Part shown: one piece after another, positions 44,683 through 53,303 of the stretch
Layout of the letters: each line of letters opens with the position of its first letter
Position numbering within the stretch: the first letter of the stretch is position 1
Assembly (NCBI RefSeq): GCF_013375555.1
Contig: NZ_JABXWB010000003.1
Coordinates: 124,001-188,000 of the forward strand
Source of the DNA: Sphingobium sp. EM0848
GTDB lineage: Bacteria; Pseudomonadota; Alphaproteobacteria; Sphingomonadales; Sphingomonadaceae
Length of the DNA stretch: 64,000 nt
Reading direction: 5' to 3'
Made by a program: the position numbers and the translations under genes
Notes under the pieces: model-generated
Database searches by the model: none
The model's input: the letters and a program-made list of their open reading frames with translations, nothing else
What the model was told of the DNA's origin: nothing

Positions 44683-45525
44683 ATGCCGCTTGTCGCCCAT
44701 ACACCATCGCCCAAACTGATCGCCATCGTCAGCAAGCTCGGAGGTGACTGGCACGGTAATGTTGCCATGTGCCGGTGCCCTGCGCACGCCGATAACCATC
44801 CAAGCCTGTCGCTGCGGCAAGGTGATCGGGGAATCCTCGTCCATTGCTTTGCCGGCTGCCAGGTTGAGGACATATTGCGCGAACTGGGACGGCTTGGCGC
44901 GCATGGCCCTGCAACTCCACCATCAACCGCGCCTCGCCCCCAGGTTGGAAATCCTCACCGCATTTGGGAGGAGGGGAGGGGAGTCAAGAGCACTCTGGCC
45001 GAGCACTATCTGTTTTCGCGCAGCTTGCCACCGGACCTGCCGGATCTCCGCTTCCATCCCCGCTGCCCCTATCTCCCGAGGCCGCGAACCGTGTTCCTTC
45101 CCGCGCTTCTCGTCGCCTTGCGGGAGGGACAAATGTTGCGCGCAATCCAGCGAATTTTCCTTGATCCCCGTACAGCCAGATACACCCACAAGCGCATGTT
45201 AGGCGTGCCGGGCAACGCCGCGTGGCGGAGCGCGCCGGCAACAGACGTTCTCGCGATCGCGGAAGGATTCGAAGACGCCGCCGCTTTCAGTCTCCTCCAT
45301 TTCATCCCCTGCTGGGCGGGCATGGGGACCGAGCGCCTCATCCAGATGCAGATCCCCCTGTCGGTCAGAACCTTGCTGATTGCAGAAGATGACAATGGCC
45401 CAGGCCGTCTCGCCGCTGGCAAGGCCGTGACCCACTATGCCCGACCGGGTCTCCAGATTTTCCGACGACCGCCACCCCGCGGATTCGAAGATTGGGCCGA
45501 GGCCCGAGAAGCGGGGATGCGATGA
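44683..45525 (+). CDS. Toprim domain protein with CHC2-like zinc finger (primase-type)
   Basis: The 280-aa protein has an N-terminal zinc-finger-like segment (CRCPAHADNHPSLSLRQGDRG, then VHCFAGC; residues 30-60) resembling DnaG CHC2 fingers, and a C-terminal Toprim domain with LAIAEGFEDAAAF (Glu) and TLLIAEDDNGPGRLAA (DxD-like). Such proteins serve as primases or primase-helicase fragments on plasmids and prophages. GGAGG precedes ATG 44683 by 7 bases. It may help the plasmid's replication. Confidence 0.82.
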   Translation: MPLVAHTPSPKLIAIVSKLGGDWHGNVAMCRCPAHADNHPSLSLRQGDRGILVHCFAGCQVEDILRELGRLGAHGPATPPSTAPRPQVGNPHRIWEEGRGVKSTLAEHYLFSRSLPPDLPDLRFHPRCPYLPRPRTVFLPALLVALREGQMLRAIQRIFLDPRTARYTHKRMLGVPGNAAWRSAPATDVLAIAEGFEDAAAFSLLHFIPCWAGMGTERLIQMQIPLSVRTLLIAEDDNGPGRLAAGKAVTHYARPGLQIFRRPPPRGFEDWAEAREAGMR

Positions 45526-45904
45526 CGGCCCGGTCCTCATCCGAGGCGAGAGGAGAGGGGGAAGGGAAGTGATGCTGCCGATTGGGCAGCGAGACTTCGG
45601 AGATCCCAATGACCGACCTATTTGAAGCCGCTTCCCGGCCACTCACAGATCAAGTGCGCCCGCGAAATCGAGCCGTTGCTGGGCCCCTTCGCGCCGTACC
45701 GCTCATCAAGGTGCGCAACCTGGCCTCGATCCGAAATGTGATCGGCCTCATTCGAAAATTGCCTCGGCAGGGTAGGCAGCAAAGCGCAGATCGATCTGCC
45801 GGCCTGATAACCAGAATGGCGCTCCCGCTCCCTCGCTGAGCCCTCCGCAACCCGAATCAAAATCCAGCCGCGGGCAATGGATGCGGCTGCGTGGAGTCAC
45901 GCCC
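45526..45904. other. Gap with one short open frame
   Basis: A 77-codon frame from ATG 45609 (MTDLFEAASRPL) has GGAG upstream but no recognisable domain. I cannot support it as a gene. Confidence 0.3.
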
Positions 45905-47506
45905 ATGGCACAGTTCCAAATCTTGCACCCCTACTCGCAAACCGAGTGGCGCCCGGTGACGACAGAATTCATCTGGGCGCCGAGAGACGATCAGCAATAT
46001 CTCTGGCCCTCCTTCGAAGAGGCCGAGACAGCTCGGCAGCAGCTTCTATCGCGCGCGCCCAATGCCCAATTTCGCATAGCGCTTGCTGGCACCGAAATCG
46101 GCGACATCGACTGGCAAATCCGCGAGAAGTTGCGATTTGCAGATGGCACCTACTCGCCCACCCCTTGGCACGACGAACCCTGGTACCAGGTCAGGCATGG
46201 TGAACATTTCTGCCATATCTCCAAGGCCCACGCGGGCAAGATCGCCTATACCGAAAATGCGGCAAAGGGGCAGGTCGACCGCCAGCTGGTGATCTCGCCT
46301 GGCCGCTATCTCAATCGCTTCTTTTCCGAGCATCTGGACAATAATGCTATCGAGGCATGGTGCGCCCGGCTTTCTGTGCTGCTGGAGGAACATGCCCTTA
46401 AAATCACCCAGGACGCGGACGAAATTGAAGACGTCTATGTCGGCGGTCCCAACAGTTGCATGGCGCACGAGGCTGACCATTTCGAGAGTCCATGCCATCC
46501 CGTTCGGGTCTATGCCGGGCCCGACACTGCGCTCGCCTACATCGGTTCCCGCGAGGATGCCACAGCCCGATGTGTCGTCTGGCCTGATCGTCGAATCTAC
46601 ACCAATATTTATGGCGATGTATCGCGCCTCAGATTGCTGCTCGAAGGGGCGGGATACAGGTCAGGAGAACTGAACGGCGCTCGTATCGGGCGCATCCCTA
46701 AAGGCGACTATTTCGTCGTCCCCTATATCGACCAGGGTGGCGATCTTCGCGACGACGGCGCATATCTCATTGTCGGTCATGGCAGTATCTCATCCTGTAG
46801 TACGACTGGCCTCGCTGATATTCCCTGGTATTGCCCACGGTGCGACTGTGATGGCGAGCCTCATGAAACGGTCCATATCGCAGACGGCAGTGCCGAAGAA
46901 TGGTGTTATGGCTGCTTTAATGACCACGCCACCTTCTGTGATCATAATCAACGACATTACAGCGATAATGAATCCTTCATCATAGTTTACAGTGACGGTG
47001 GCTCCCATACCGTACTTGAGGAGGACGTCGAGGATTTCGATGCGGTCTACCTCGAATATCGCGATGAATGGTGGGACAGCGACTGCTGTCGTCAGTGCGA
47101 CGCCTCTGGCGAATGGTTCCATAGAGACGATCTCACCGAATATCATGGCGAATGGCTGTCCGAAGAGCATCTGCCTGAGCCATTTGACGATGACGAAGAC
47201 GGTCTCCCCAACGCCCATATTCTGACTTACCGCCAGTTCCACGACGAGATGGCCGCCATTCAGGCCGAAGTCGCCCAGTGGCAGGCCGCAGGAGCGCGCG
47301 CGCGTGATGAGCGGTTCAGGCGCGAGCAAGACGAGATCGACCAGTTTCGTTTCGCGGTGCTGCGTCATGACCACCGTGAACCCCATGTAGGTGTGCGTTC
47401 GCAAGGCGCTCAACACGAGCCCACCGAGATTTCCGAAAATCTCCTCACTGCCATCGCGAGCGCGGCGCCGATCCAGGCCGCGAACGCCTCCCACGCAGGA
47501 GTTTGA
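45905..47506 (+). CDS. Large Cys/acidic-rich plasmid or phage-type protein, unknown function
   Basis: I do not recognise this 533-aa protein. The first ~230 residues are mixed alpha/beta with NSCMAHEADHF and CHPVRVYAGPDTALAYI. A central part has repeated strand motifs (RCVVWPDRRIYTNIYGD, GDYFVVPYIDQGG). From ~305 there is a cluster of Cys pairs (WYCPRCDCDG, WCYGC, CRQCDASGEW) suggesting treble-clef or zinc-ribbon modules, then an acidic stretch and a C-terminal helix rich in Arg/Glu. GGAG precedes ATG 45905. An exopeptidase-like gene begins 5 bp after its stop, so the two probably act together. Confidence 0.7.
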   Translation: MAQFQILHPYSQTEWRPVTTEFIWAPRDDQQYLWPSFEEAETARQQLLSRAPNAQFRIALAGTEIGDIDWQIREKLRFADGTYSPTPWHDEPWYQVRHGEHFCHISKAHAGKIAYTENAAKGQVDRQLVISPGRYLNRFFSEHLDNNAIEAWCARLSVLLEEHALKITQDADEIEDVYVGGPNSCMAHEADHFESPCHPVRVYAGPDTALAYIGSREDATARCVVWPDRRIYTNIYGDVSRLRLLLEGAGYRSGELNGARIGRIPKGDYFVVPYIDQGGDLRDDGAYLIVGHGSISSCSTTGLADIPWYCPRCDCDGEPHETVHIADGSAEEWCYGCFNDHATFCDHNQRHYSDNESFIIVYSDGGSHTVLEEDVEDFDAVYLEYRDEWWDSDCCRQCDASGEWFHRDDLTEYHGEWLSEEHLPEPFDDDEDGLPNAHILTYRQFHDEMAAIQAEVAQWQAAGARARDERFRREQDEIDQFRFAVLRHDHREPHVGVRSQGAQHEPTEISENLLTAIASAAPIQAANASHAGV

Positions 47507-47510
47507 TCCC

Positions 47511-48476
47511 ATGACCTATGATGTTGCGGGCCGCAGCGGCCTACTTGAAATCCTGTCTTGGGCACGCCCCCATGACAGCGCCATTGAGCGCGCTTTCTGC
47601 CGGGAATATCTCGATACAGTTCCTGGCATGACCGCCGACGCCTTCGGCAATCGGATGCTCACCATTGGTGACAGACCTCGCGTCCTGTGGAGCTGTCACG
47701 TCGATACCGTGGCGGCTCGTGGCGGGCGACAGGATGTCTGGATTGACGAGCGTGGCATCGTTGCATTGTGTGACGGCAAGCCCGGCATGTCGCTTGGTGC
47801 CGACGACGGCGCCGGCCTGTGGATCATGCTCAACATGATCGCGGCCGACCGCCCTGGCCTTTATCTGTTCCATCGCGGCGAGGAACGCGGCTGTCTCGGC
47901 TCAGACTGGATCCGACGAAATAGTCCTGAAACGCTAAAGGGCATCGACGCAGCCATTGCCTTCGACCGTGCAGGCTTCAGCGATGTCATCACGCATCAAA
48001 GCTACGGGCGAACCTGCTCGGATGCTTTTGCGGTCAGCCTGGCATCAGGACTCAACGATCTCAATCCAGACTTCCGATATGAAGCCGATAATACCGGCGT
48101 CTTTACCGACACCAATGAATATGCCGGCATCATCCCCGAATGCACGAACCTGTCGGTGGGCTATCACGGTCAGCATGGACCCAGGGAGACTCTCAATGTC
48201 GAACATTGCGAAAAGCTTCTTGAAGCCATGTTAAAACTCGACGCTTCCCTGCTCGTGATTGAACGTGATCCCGCAATGCAGGAAGATGATCGCTGGACTT
48301 GGTTCGAAAGCTATCGCGGTCACCGCTATGATTTGGTGGACGCGGTTGCAGACCATCCGTGGTTGGCGGCACGCATGCTCGAGGAATGCGGCATCACACT
48401 GGACGAATTCCAGATGACGGTTTGGGCGGAGGAAATGGCCGACGACTCCGGCTACCGCCCGCTCATGGCATCATGA
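47511..48476 (+). CDS. Zinc exopeptidase-like protein (M20/M28 type)
   Basis: The 321-aa protein carries all metal-binding motifs of M20/M28 peptidases: SCHVDTV (His-x-Asp), SLGADDGAG (bridging Asp), HRGEERGCLGS (Glu-Glu), IAFDRAG (Asp) and VGYHGQHGPRETL (last His). It should therefore remove an amino acid or deacylate an amide. AGGAG precedes ATG 47511. It follows the Cys-rich gene with a 4-bp gap. A peptidase on this kind of plasmid segment is unusual; it might process the neighbouring protein or a small peptide. Substrate and role are unknown. Confidence 0.75.
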   Translation: MTYDVAGRSGLLEILSWARPHDSAIERAFCREYLDTVPGMTADAFGNRMLTIGDRPRVLWSCHVDTVAARGGRQDVWIDERGIVALCDGKPGMSLGADDGAGLWIMLNMIAADRPGLYLFHRGEERGCLGSDWIRRNSPETLKGIDAAIAFDRAGFSDVITHQSYGRTCSDAFAVSLASGLNDLNPDFRYEADNTGVFTDTNEYAGIIPECTNLSVGYHGQHGPRETLNVEHCEKLLEAMLKLDASLLVIERDPAMQEDDRWTWFESYRGHRYDLVDAVADHPWLAARMLEECGITLDEFQMTVWAEEMADDSGYRPLMAS

Positions 48477-48581
48477 CGCCTTCGGGGGGGGCGTAGCGGG
48501 GTGCTGCTCGATCTGGACGTCATATTATTGCAAGCGATCTCAGGCAGCGGCGATCGGTTTGACGCCCGAAACGTCGCCTTC

Positions 48582-48610
48582 TTGACAAGGTAAGGAAATT
48601 CCATTACCTA
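48582..48610 (+). promoter_or_regulatory. Promoter and operator of prlF-yhaV
   Basis: TTGACA and TACCTA are 17 bp apart. The spacer lies within an imperfect palindrome with outer arms AGGTAA (48588-48593) and TTACCT (48604-48609) and inner GGAA/TTCC, positioned for autorepression. Confidence 0.6.
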
Positions 48611-48637
48611 GATGTAGGATTAAGTTGGGAGCCAGAC

Positions 48638-48970
48638 ATGGCTGCGTTGCTGAAAGAAGAAAGCACTATCACCGCCAAAGGTCAGACCACCGTCCCCAAG
48701 GCCGTTAGACAGGCCTTGGGCGTGGATTATGGCGGGCGCATCGCCTTCTTTGTCGATGATGCGCACCGCGTCTATGTCGAGAAGGCAACGGAAGAGGTGA
48801 GCGATCCGGTCGTCGATAGCTTCCTCGAATTCCTGGCGCGCGACATGACCAGACATCCGGGCACCTCCATCGCCCCGCTGCCCGCTTCGCTGCGTGATCG
48901 CATGGCGGCACTCGTTGGGGATATGGATGTTGACCTCGACGCAGAGATCGACGGGGATGTCGCAATCTAG
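48638..48970 (+). CDS. prlF: PrlF/SohA-type antitoxin
   Basis: The 110-aa protein has a SpoVT/AbrB-like N-terminus (ESTITAKGQTTVPKAVRQALGVDYGGRIAFFVDD) and the extended C-terminal half (VVDSFLEFLARDM...PLPASLRDRMAALVGDMDVDLD) typical of PrlF. GGGAG precedes ATG 48638. It neutralises YhaV, encoded directly downstream, and should bind the operator at 48588. Confidence 0.9.
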   Translation: MAALLKEESTITAKGQTTVPKAVRQALGVDYGGRIAFFVDDAHRVYVEKATEEVSDPVVDSFLEFLARDMTRHPGTSIAPLPASLRDRMAALVGDMDVDLDAEIDGDVAI

Positions 48971-48972
48971 CC

Positions 48973-49464
48973 ATGCTCACTATCAATGGCTGGACCATAT
49001 TGGCGCATCCTCTCTTTCTTGATCAGTTGGAAAAGCTGACCGAGGCCGTCGAGGTGTTGAAGGCGAAGAAGCCCGACGAATATCGGAAAAACGCGAATAC
49101 CAAACTCTTGGCCGCGTTGAGCAAGCTCGTTTTTGAAGCTGTCCCGGCTGATCCAACGGCAACGACATATCGGCAGGGTTCGACACTCGGTGAAGCTTAC
49201 AAGCACTGGTTCCGGGCGAAGTTCGGGAATGGCCGTTTTCGCTTGTTTTTCCGCTATGACTCGACCGCCAAGGTTATCATCTTCGCGTGGGTCAACGACG
49301 AAAAGACCCTGCGGACCTATGGCGCGAGGTCCGACGCCTACAAGGTCTTCAAGGGGATGCTGGACGACGGCAATCCGCCCGACGATTGGGCCGCACTGCA
49401 CAAGGCGGCTTGCGAAGCCAGCGCGGTTAAGCGCCTGGACCTCGCATCGCCCACAAAGCAATAG
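48973..49464 (+). CDS. yhaV: YhaV-type RelE-superfamily toxin
   Basis: The 163-aa protein matches YhaV ribonuclease toxins along its length: INGWTILAHPLFLDQLEKL, the conserved TTYRQGSTLGEAYKHWFRAKF, RFRLFFRYDSTAKVIIFAWVND and GYGA-like YGARSDAYKVFKGML. It cleaves RNA when free of PrlF. It starts 2 bases after the antitoxin stop with no separate ribosome site, indicating coupled translation. Confidence 0.9.
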   Translation: MLTINGWTILAHPLFLDQLEKLTEAVEVLKAKKPDEYRKNANTKLLAALSKLVFEAVPADPTATTYRQGSTLGEAYKHWFRAKFGNGRFRLFFRYDSTAKVIIFAWVNDEKTLRTYGARSDAYKVFKGMLDDGNPPDDWAALHKAACEASAVKRLDLASPTKQ

Positions 49465-49553
49465 GCAGAGAACCAAGCGGCCGGAACAGTGAGATGAAAC
49501 CGTCTTCGCATGAAGCGATGAGCATACACCCTATGCCAGCAAGAGGTTATGTC

Positions 49554-49754
49554 ATGTCTGCTCTGCCTGAACCCCTCTCTGCTAAACGCCGGGCGCTTTG
49601 CAGCCGTGAGAATGCCGAGCGGGTCGCCTCGCAGATATTCGACCAGGGTGTCCGGCCCGTCAGCATCATCCGTACCGGCAACGCGTTTCAGCCTTTTCGG
49701 GTATCGATCGCACCTGCACGGGATGATCATGTCGAGGTCGAGCTGATGTGCTGA
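49554..49754 (+). CDS. Small hypothetical protein, 66 aa
   Basis: It begins MSALPEPLSAKRRALCSRENAERVA; AGAGG lies 7 bases before ATG 49554. There is a basic helical start and a beta-rich end (FRVSIAPARDDHVEVELM). I do not recognise it. It may be a small plasmid-conserved protein. Confidence 0.45.
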   Translation: MSALPEPLSAKRRALCSRENAERVASQIFDQGVRPVSIIRTGNAFQPFRVSIAPARDDHVEVELMC

Positions 49755-49823
49755 AGCCAACCAGCAGCTTCAGAGGGTCGGCCGGCTCCACAAACCAGCA
49801 TAACTTCTCGCCGAGGCCGAGGA

Positions 49824-50315
49824 TCAGCGCCGCAGCGCCTCATCCATCCACCAGGATGAGCCCTGCGTGAAGTCCCGATCCATCGCGATCATCGGGCCAT
49901 CGGGTTCATCGGCCACATAGGCTTGCGCCATCGGCAGGGTGGGGATGTTCATGCGAAGCTGCTCGCTCGCGATGCGGCCCCGGCGCTCCAGGAGGTCTTC
50001 CAGCCATTCGAGATCGTCAAGCATTTCGACGATGCCGCGGCCCGCCAGGCTGAAATAGATGCAGCGCTGGAAATCGTCACAATTATCGTTCGACAGCACC
50101 GACATGAGCTTCGCCTTGCCGGCTGGCTCTCCCTCATGGACCCATTGTGCCGCCTCGCGCAGCTCTCGCACGGAATAATAGGCGTCATTGGCCGACATGC
50201 CGATGCAGGCATTGGCGATCATCCGGCGCGTGGGACGGATCTCAGGATCAAGCGCTGCGTCGCGCAGCATGATGTCGAGATCGAAAAAGCGGCGGATTTC
50301 CTTCTCATAATTCAC
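49824..50315 (-). CDS. Hypothetical protein, 163 aa
   Basis: GTG 50315 follows AAGGAG by 9 bases, which decides the start. It is mostly helical (YEKEIRRFFDLDIMLRDAALDPEIRPTRRMIANACIGM, EMLDDLEWLEDLLERRGRI) with no signal peptide or known motif. It is divergent from the ParB-like gene. The function is unknown. Confidence 0.6.
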   Translation of the reverse strand: MNYEKEIRRFFDLDIMLRDAALDPEIRPTRRMIANACIGMSANDAYYSVRELREAAQWVHEGEPAGKAKLMSVLSNDNCDDFQRCIYFSLAGRGIVEMLDDLEWLEDLLERRGRIASEQLRMNIPTLPMAQAYVADEPDGPMIAMDRDFTQGSSWWMDEALRR

Positions 50316-50486
50316 GGACAAATCTCCTTCGTGAAAGAACATATAATGAACGATTGGACCCGTCAATTTCGCGTGGCCCGGGTTTGAAAGGGAAGGGGGA
50401 GTGGAAGGGGTGAGCATGAGGCTCGCCGGAAAGAAGGCACGCAGCCGTGAGCAGGCATGCCGTTCCGTTCCATAAGGAGACCCGCC

Positions 50487-52100
50487 TTGACCCTATCGCG
50501 CCCCACCGGGACTGCCATGGTCCCACTCTCTCGCATCACTCCCGGTTACAATCCACGCCGCTATTTCGACCGGAAGAAGCTCGACGAACTTGTCGAATCC
50601 CTTCGCCTTCGGGGAATGATCCAGCCCATGTTGGTGCGGCCGGCATCGGCGTCGGATGACACATACGAGATTGTCGTAGGTGGGCGCCGGTACAAGGCCG
50701 CGCTCGAAGCCTTTGGACCCGAAGCGGAAATACCCGTCGTCATCCGTGAGATGACCGACCAGGAAGCGCTCGAAGCTGCCATCGACGAAAATGATGTGCG
50801 CGACGATGCGTCCGAAACCGAGCAGGCCGATGCCGCTGTTCGCGTCCTTGCCGCCTGTCACAATGATCGCGCCGAGGCCGTTCGTCGCCTGGGTTGGTCG
50901 CGCGCAAAGCTGGATCGCCGTCTCGCGCTTGCAGGCCTCGCGGACGCGGTCAAACTGGCGCTCGATGAACGGCGGATCAAGGTCGGGCACGCCGAGTTGC
51001 TCGCCGCCGTTCCGGCCGACAAGCAGGAAAAGGCCCTCGATACGATCCTCAAAGCCGGCCTCGACATCGGCAAGACCCGCGAATTGCTGATGCGCGTCAC
51101 GCAAAGCCTCGCCGATGCCTGCTTCGACAAGAGCGAGTGTACGACCTGTCCGTTCAACTCGGCCGCCCAGCGCGCGCTATTCGAAACCCATGTCGATGAT
51201 GGCTATTGCACCAACGCCCAGTGTTTTGCGCTCAAGACCGACGCGGTAGAAAAAGCCCAGCTCGAAGAGCAGGAGAGGGCAGAGGCCAAGGCGGCAGGCG
51301 ATGACGAAATGGACGAACCGGATAGCGAGAGCGATGCGTCGCCCGAACCCGGAGATCATCCGGCAGGCACAGCAACGTCTGCCAACTCCAGGCTCGGGAA
51401 TCTCGCGCCCGGATCCCCTCCCATGTCGGCACCGCTGCGACGGAGACAAAAAGGAAAGAGGGGAGTGGCCTTCCGGCTCAACAAGGGAAGGCAAAGCCCA
51501 TGTCCATCACATTCCGCATCGCCACCGACGCCGATGACCGGTCAGGTCCAATGGCCAAGATCACGGCGCCCCAACTCGGAGCATTCCAACGCTATCTGCG
51601 CGCCCAGGGCGACCGGCTGGGCATCGTGCTGCTCCATCCAGACGCGCGGGGCGATGACTATCTCTGCTATCATTTCGAGGCGCGCATTTGTCCGCTCGCA
51701 CTCGCGAGCGTGGCGTGGGTTTTCGACCATGATGCAGATGTCCTTGCAGTCCTTGAAGAGGCCCAGTTCCGTGGCCGGCGCGTCATGGTCTACCGTGTCG
51801 ATGCCGATCGCAGCATCCGGATGCGCGTCGCACTCACGTCGGACCAGGGGCTGGAACTCAACCTGGCAAATGGCAATGCCTATGCGCTGCTCGAAAGCCT
51901 CGGCCTGCATCCCCATAGCGTCGGGGAAATCGCTATCGCGGACATCCGCGCGCGGATCACCAACCCTGCCGTCAAACGCCGCGGTCAGGAGACGGGCGTC
52001 GCCGATTACCTCGGGCGGCTCGACCGGCTTCTCCAACTGGGGAACGCCGATGCGTCTTCCCGCCTCGAATGGGCTTAACTTGCAGGACAAGACAAGCTGA
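50487..52100 (+). CDS. ParB-like nuclease-domain protein (PRTRC-type), C-terminus degenerate
   Basis: Residues ~10-120 form a ParB N-terminal domain (PLSRITPGYNPRRYFDRKKLDELVESLRLRGMIQPMLVRP, VVGGRRYKAAL) and ~120-260 an HTH and Cys-containing part (CFDKSECTTCPFNSAAQRALF, DGYCTNAQCF) typical of the ParB of PRTRC plasmid systems. After ~residue 285 the sequence becomes low-complexity and then runs antiparallel in meaning to the gene at 51500 in another frame, so the real C-terminal part is probably lost by deletion or frameshift. TTG 50487 with AAGGAG 7 bases upstream is the likely start. It is a second ParB-like protein besides parB at 39805. Confidence 0.65.
   Translation: MTLSRPTGTAMVPLSRITPGYNPRRYFDRKKLDELVESLRLRGMIQPMLVRPASASDDTYEIVVGGRRYKAALEAFGPEAEIPVVIREMTDQEALEAAIDENDVRDDASETEQADAAVRVLAACHNDRAEAVRRLGWSRAKLDRRLALAGLADAVKLALDERRIKVGHAELLAAVPADKQEKALDTILKAGLDIGKTRELLMRVTQSLADACFDKSECTTCPFNSAAQRALFETHVDDGYCTNAQCFALKTDAVEKAQLEEQERAEAKAAGDDEMDEPDSESDASPEPGDHPAGTATSANSRLGNLAPGSPPMSAPLRRRQKGKRGVAFRLNKGRQSPCPSHSASPPTPMTGQVQWPRSRRPNSEHSNAICAPRATGWASCCSIQTRGAMTISAIISRRAFVRSHSRAWRGFSTMMQMSLQSLKRPSSVAGASWSTVSMPIAASGCASHSRRTRGWNSTWQMAMPMRCSKASACIPIASGKSLSRTSARGSPTLPSNAAVRRRASPITSGGSTGFSNWGTPMRLPASNGLNLQDKTS
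51500..52078 (+). CDS. Hypothetical protein, 192 aa
   Basis: The start MSITFRIATDADDRSGPMAKI is preceded by GGAAGG. The composition is balanced, with strands FRGRRVMVYRVDADRSIRMRVAL and a C-terminal helix ADYLGRLDRLLQLGNADASS. I do not recognise it, but codon use and the ribosome site support it over the overlapping ParB-like frame. It may be part of the same plasmid-maintenance cluster. Confidence 0.6.
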   Translation: MSITFRIATDADDRSGPMAKITAPQLGAFQRYLRAQGDRLGIVLLHPDARGDDYLCYHFEARICPLALASVAWVFDHDADVLAVLEEAQFRGRRVMVYRVDADRSIRMRVALTSDQGLELNLANGNAYALLESLGLHPHSVGEIAIADIRARITNPAVKRRGQETGVADYLGRLDRLLQLGNADASSRLEWA

Positions 52101-52139
52101 CGCAGCTATGCAATTCAGTGGACCCCAAGGGAAATGTGT

Positions 52140-52445
52140 ATGACTGCTGCCACAACCATGACCATCAGCATAAGCGATGAATCCGCCGAAAAGCTGGAGC
52201 GGATCGCACGCGCGATGCGACGGGACAGGGCTGCTCTCGCAGCAGATGTGCTGACTGCCTATGTCGACAGGGGAATCCGCATCTTTGAGGCTGTTCAGCA
52301 GGGACTGGCTGATGTCGATGCCGGGCGGACTATCCCTCATGACGAGGTTATGGATCAGATTGACGCCATGATCGGGCTCAAGGACTCGTCCAGCCGGAAA
52401 CAGTCGTCTTCGATCAATCGACTTTGCCGCGAGGTCGAAAGCTGA
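52140..52445 (+). CDS. Ribbon-helix-helix antitoxin-like protein, no toxin partner seen
   Basis: The 101-aa protein has an N-terminal RHH domain (TMTISISDESAEKLERIARAMRRDRAALAADVLTAYVDRG) followed by EAVQQGLADVDAGRTIPHDEVMDQI, the pattern of ParD/CopG-type antitoxins. Normally a RelE/ParE toxin follows; here none is seen within 300 bp. ATG 52140 has AAGGG upstream. Confidence 0.7.
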   Translation: MTAATTMTISISDESAEKLERIARAMRRDRAALAADVLTAYVDRGIRIFEAVQQGLADVDAGRTIPHDEVMDQIDAMIGLKDSSSRKQSSSINRLCREVES

Positions 52446-52747
52446 ATGGCTCGCTCGCGTGCCGCACGGCCCCTTCGGTCCGCGCGTCGCTACGCATCGG
52501 CCGAGTCTCCCGACGAGAGGAAAAATCTCACTGACTTCCCATTGTGCCAGGCGGAGCGGGGCCGCGTGCAAGGAGGAGCGGTCCCGCCAATTTTCACAGG
52601 GCCTCCACTGCGCTTCGCTCCGTTCCAACCCTGAGAAAATCGGTTCCCCCACTCCCCGCTTCGCGGCGCGGGCCGGTGGCCCGCGTCCTTGACCCGACCC
52701 CGCTCCGCCCGCGCGCACTGACCCTGTCATTTCAAGACAGGAGGATC
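52446..52747. other. Gap of 302 bp
   Basis: No gene was found where a ParE-type toxin would be expected. The right end carries AGGAGG for the next small gene. Confidence 0.4.
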
Positions 52748-52975
52748 ATGATGCAGACGATCACGAACCAGTTCCGCGCCGATCACGCCGCCTATTTCGC
52801 CGCGTGCGCCAATGCCGAACGCCGCGCGATGCACAGCTTCTTCGACCAGCATGTCATCGTCGACGAAGTGGTCGGCTATCTCGTCCTCGACGAGGGCGAT
52901 CATGATCCGCTGCCGATGACCGTCATCGACCGGATCGTCTATACCGTCACCGGCAAACTGCTGGATGATTATTGA
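52748..52975 (+). CDS. Small hypothetical protein, 75 aa
   Basis: It reads MMQTITNQFRADHAAYFAACANAERRAMHSFF, then HVIVDEVVGYLVLDEGDHDPLPMTVIDRIVYTVTGKLLDDY. AGGAGG lies 6 bases upstream of ATG 52748. Helix followed by beta-strands, no known motif. Confidence 0.55.
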   Translation: MMQTITNQFRADHAAYFAACANAERRAMHSFFDQHVIVDEVVGYLVLDEGDHDPLPMTVIDRIVYTVTGKLLDDY

Positions 52976-53084
52976 ACGACAGGGGAGGGCTGCGGCTCTC
53001 CTTTTTTTGCTGTCGGACATGTGGTCATGACGGGCATCGAGCCCGCCATGACCAGGCGCGGCCCGATGCCGCGCCGTGGTGGCT

Positions 53085-53303
53085 TCAGCTTCCCAATCGC
53101 TTCTGGACTTCGTCGATTCCGAGCGTCCTGATCCGGTCCATGAGGCTGGTCAGCCTCTTCCCCTCGACCTTCAGCAATCCCGACCTCTCGACGGTCGCAA
53201 TCGCGACCTCACGCTCCTTGTCTTCAAGCGCCTTCATGCGACCAGCCAGCTTCTGCTGCTCCGCCTCGATCGCGGCGCGTTCCTGTTCCAATGTGCGTGC
53301 CAT
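53085..53303 (-). CDS. Small coiled-coil protein, 72 aa
   Basis: ARTLEQERAAIEAEQQKLAGRMKALEDKEREVAIATVERSG forms a heptad-like coiled coil, followed by LKVEGKRLTSLMDRIRTLGIDEVQKRL. AAGGA is 8 bases before ATG 53303. It resembles small plasmid or prophage accessory proteins; the function is unknown. Confidence 0.55.
   Translation of the reverse strand: MARTLEQERAAIEAEQQKLAGRMKALEDKEREVAIATVERSGLLKVEGKRLTSLMDRIRTLGIDEVQKRLGS

Noticed and set aside
44283..44747. Plus-strand frame of 154 codons overlapping the Toprim gene start
   Set aside because: It overlaps the well-supported Toprim gene at 44683, has no ribosome site and no recognisable domain.
45609..45839. 77-codon gene starting MTDLFEAASRPL
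   Set aside because: There is a faint likeness to the start of RarA-type proteins but no conserved motif follows and the frame ends early; too weak to call.
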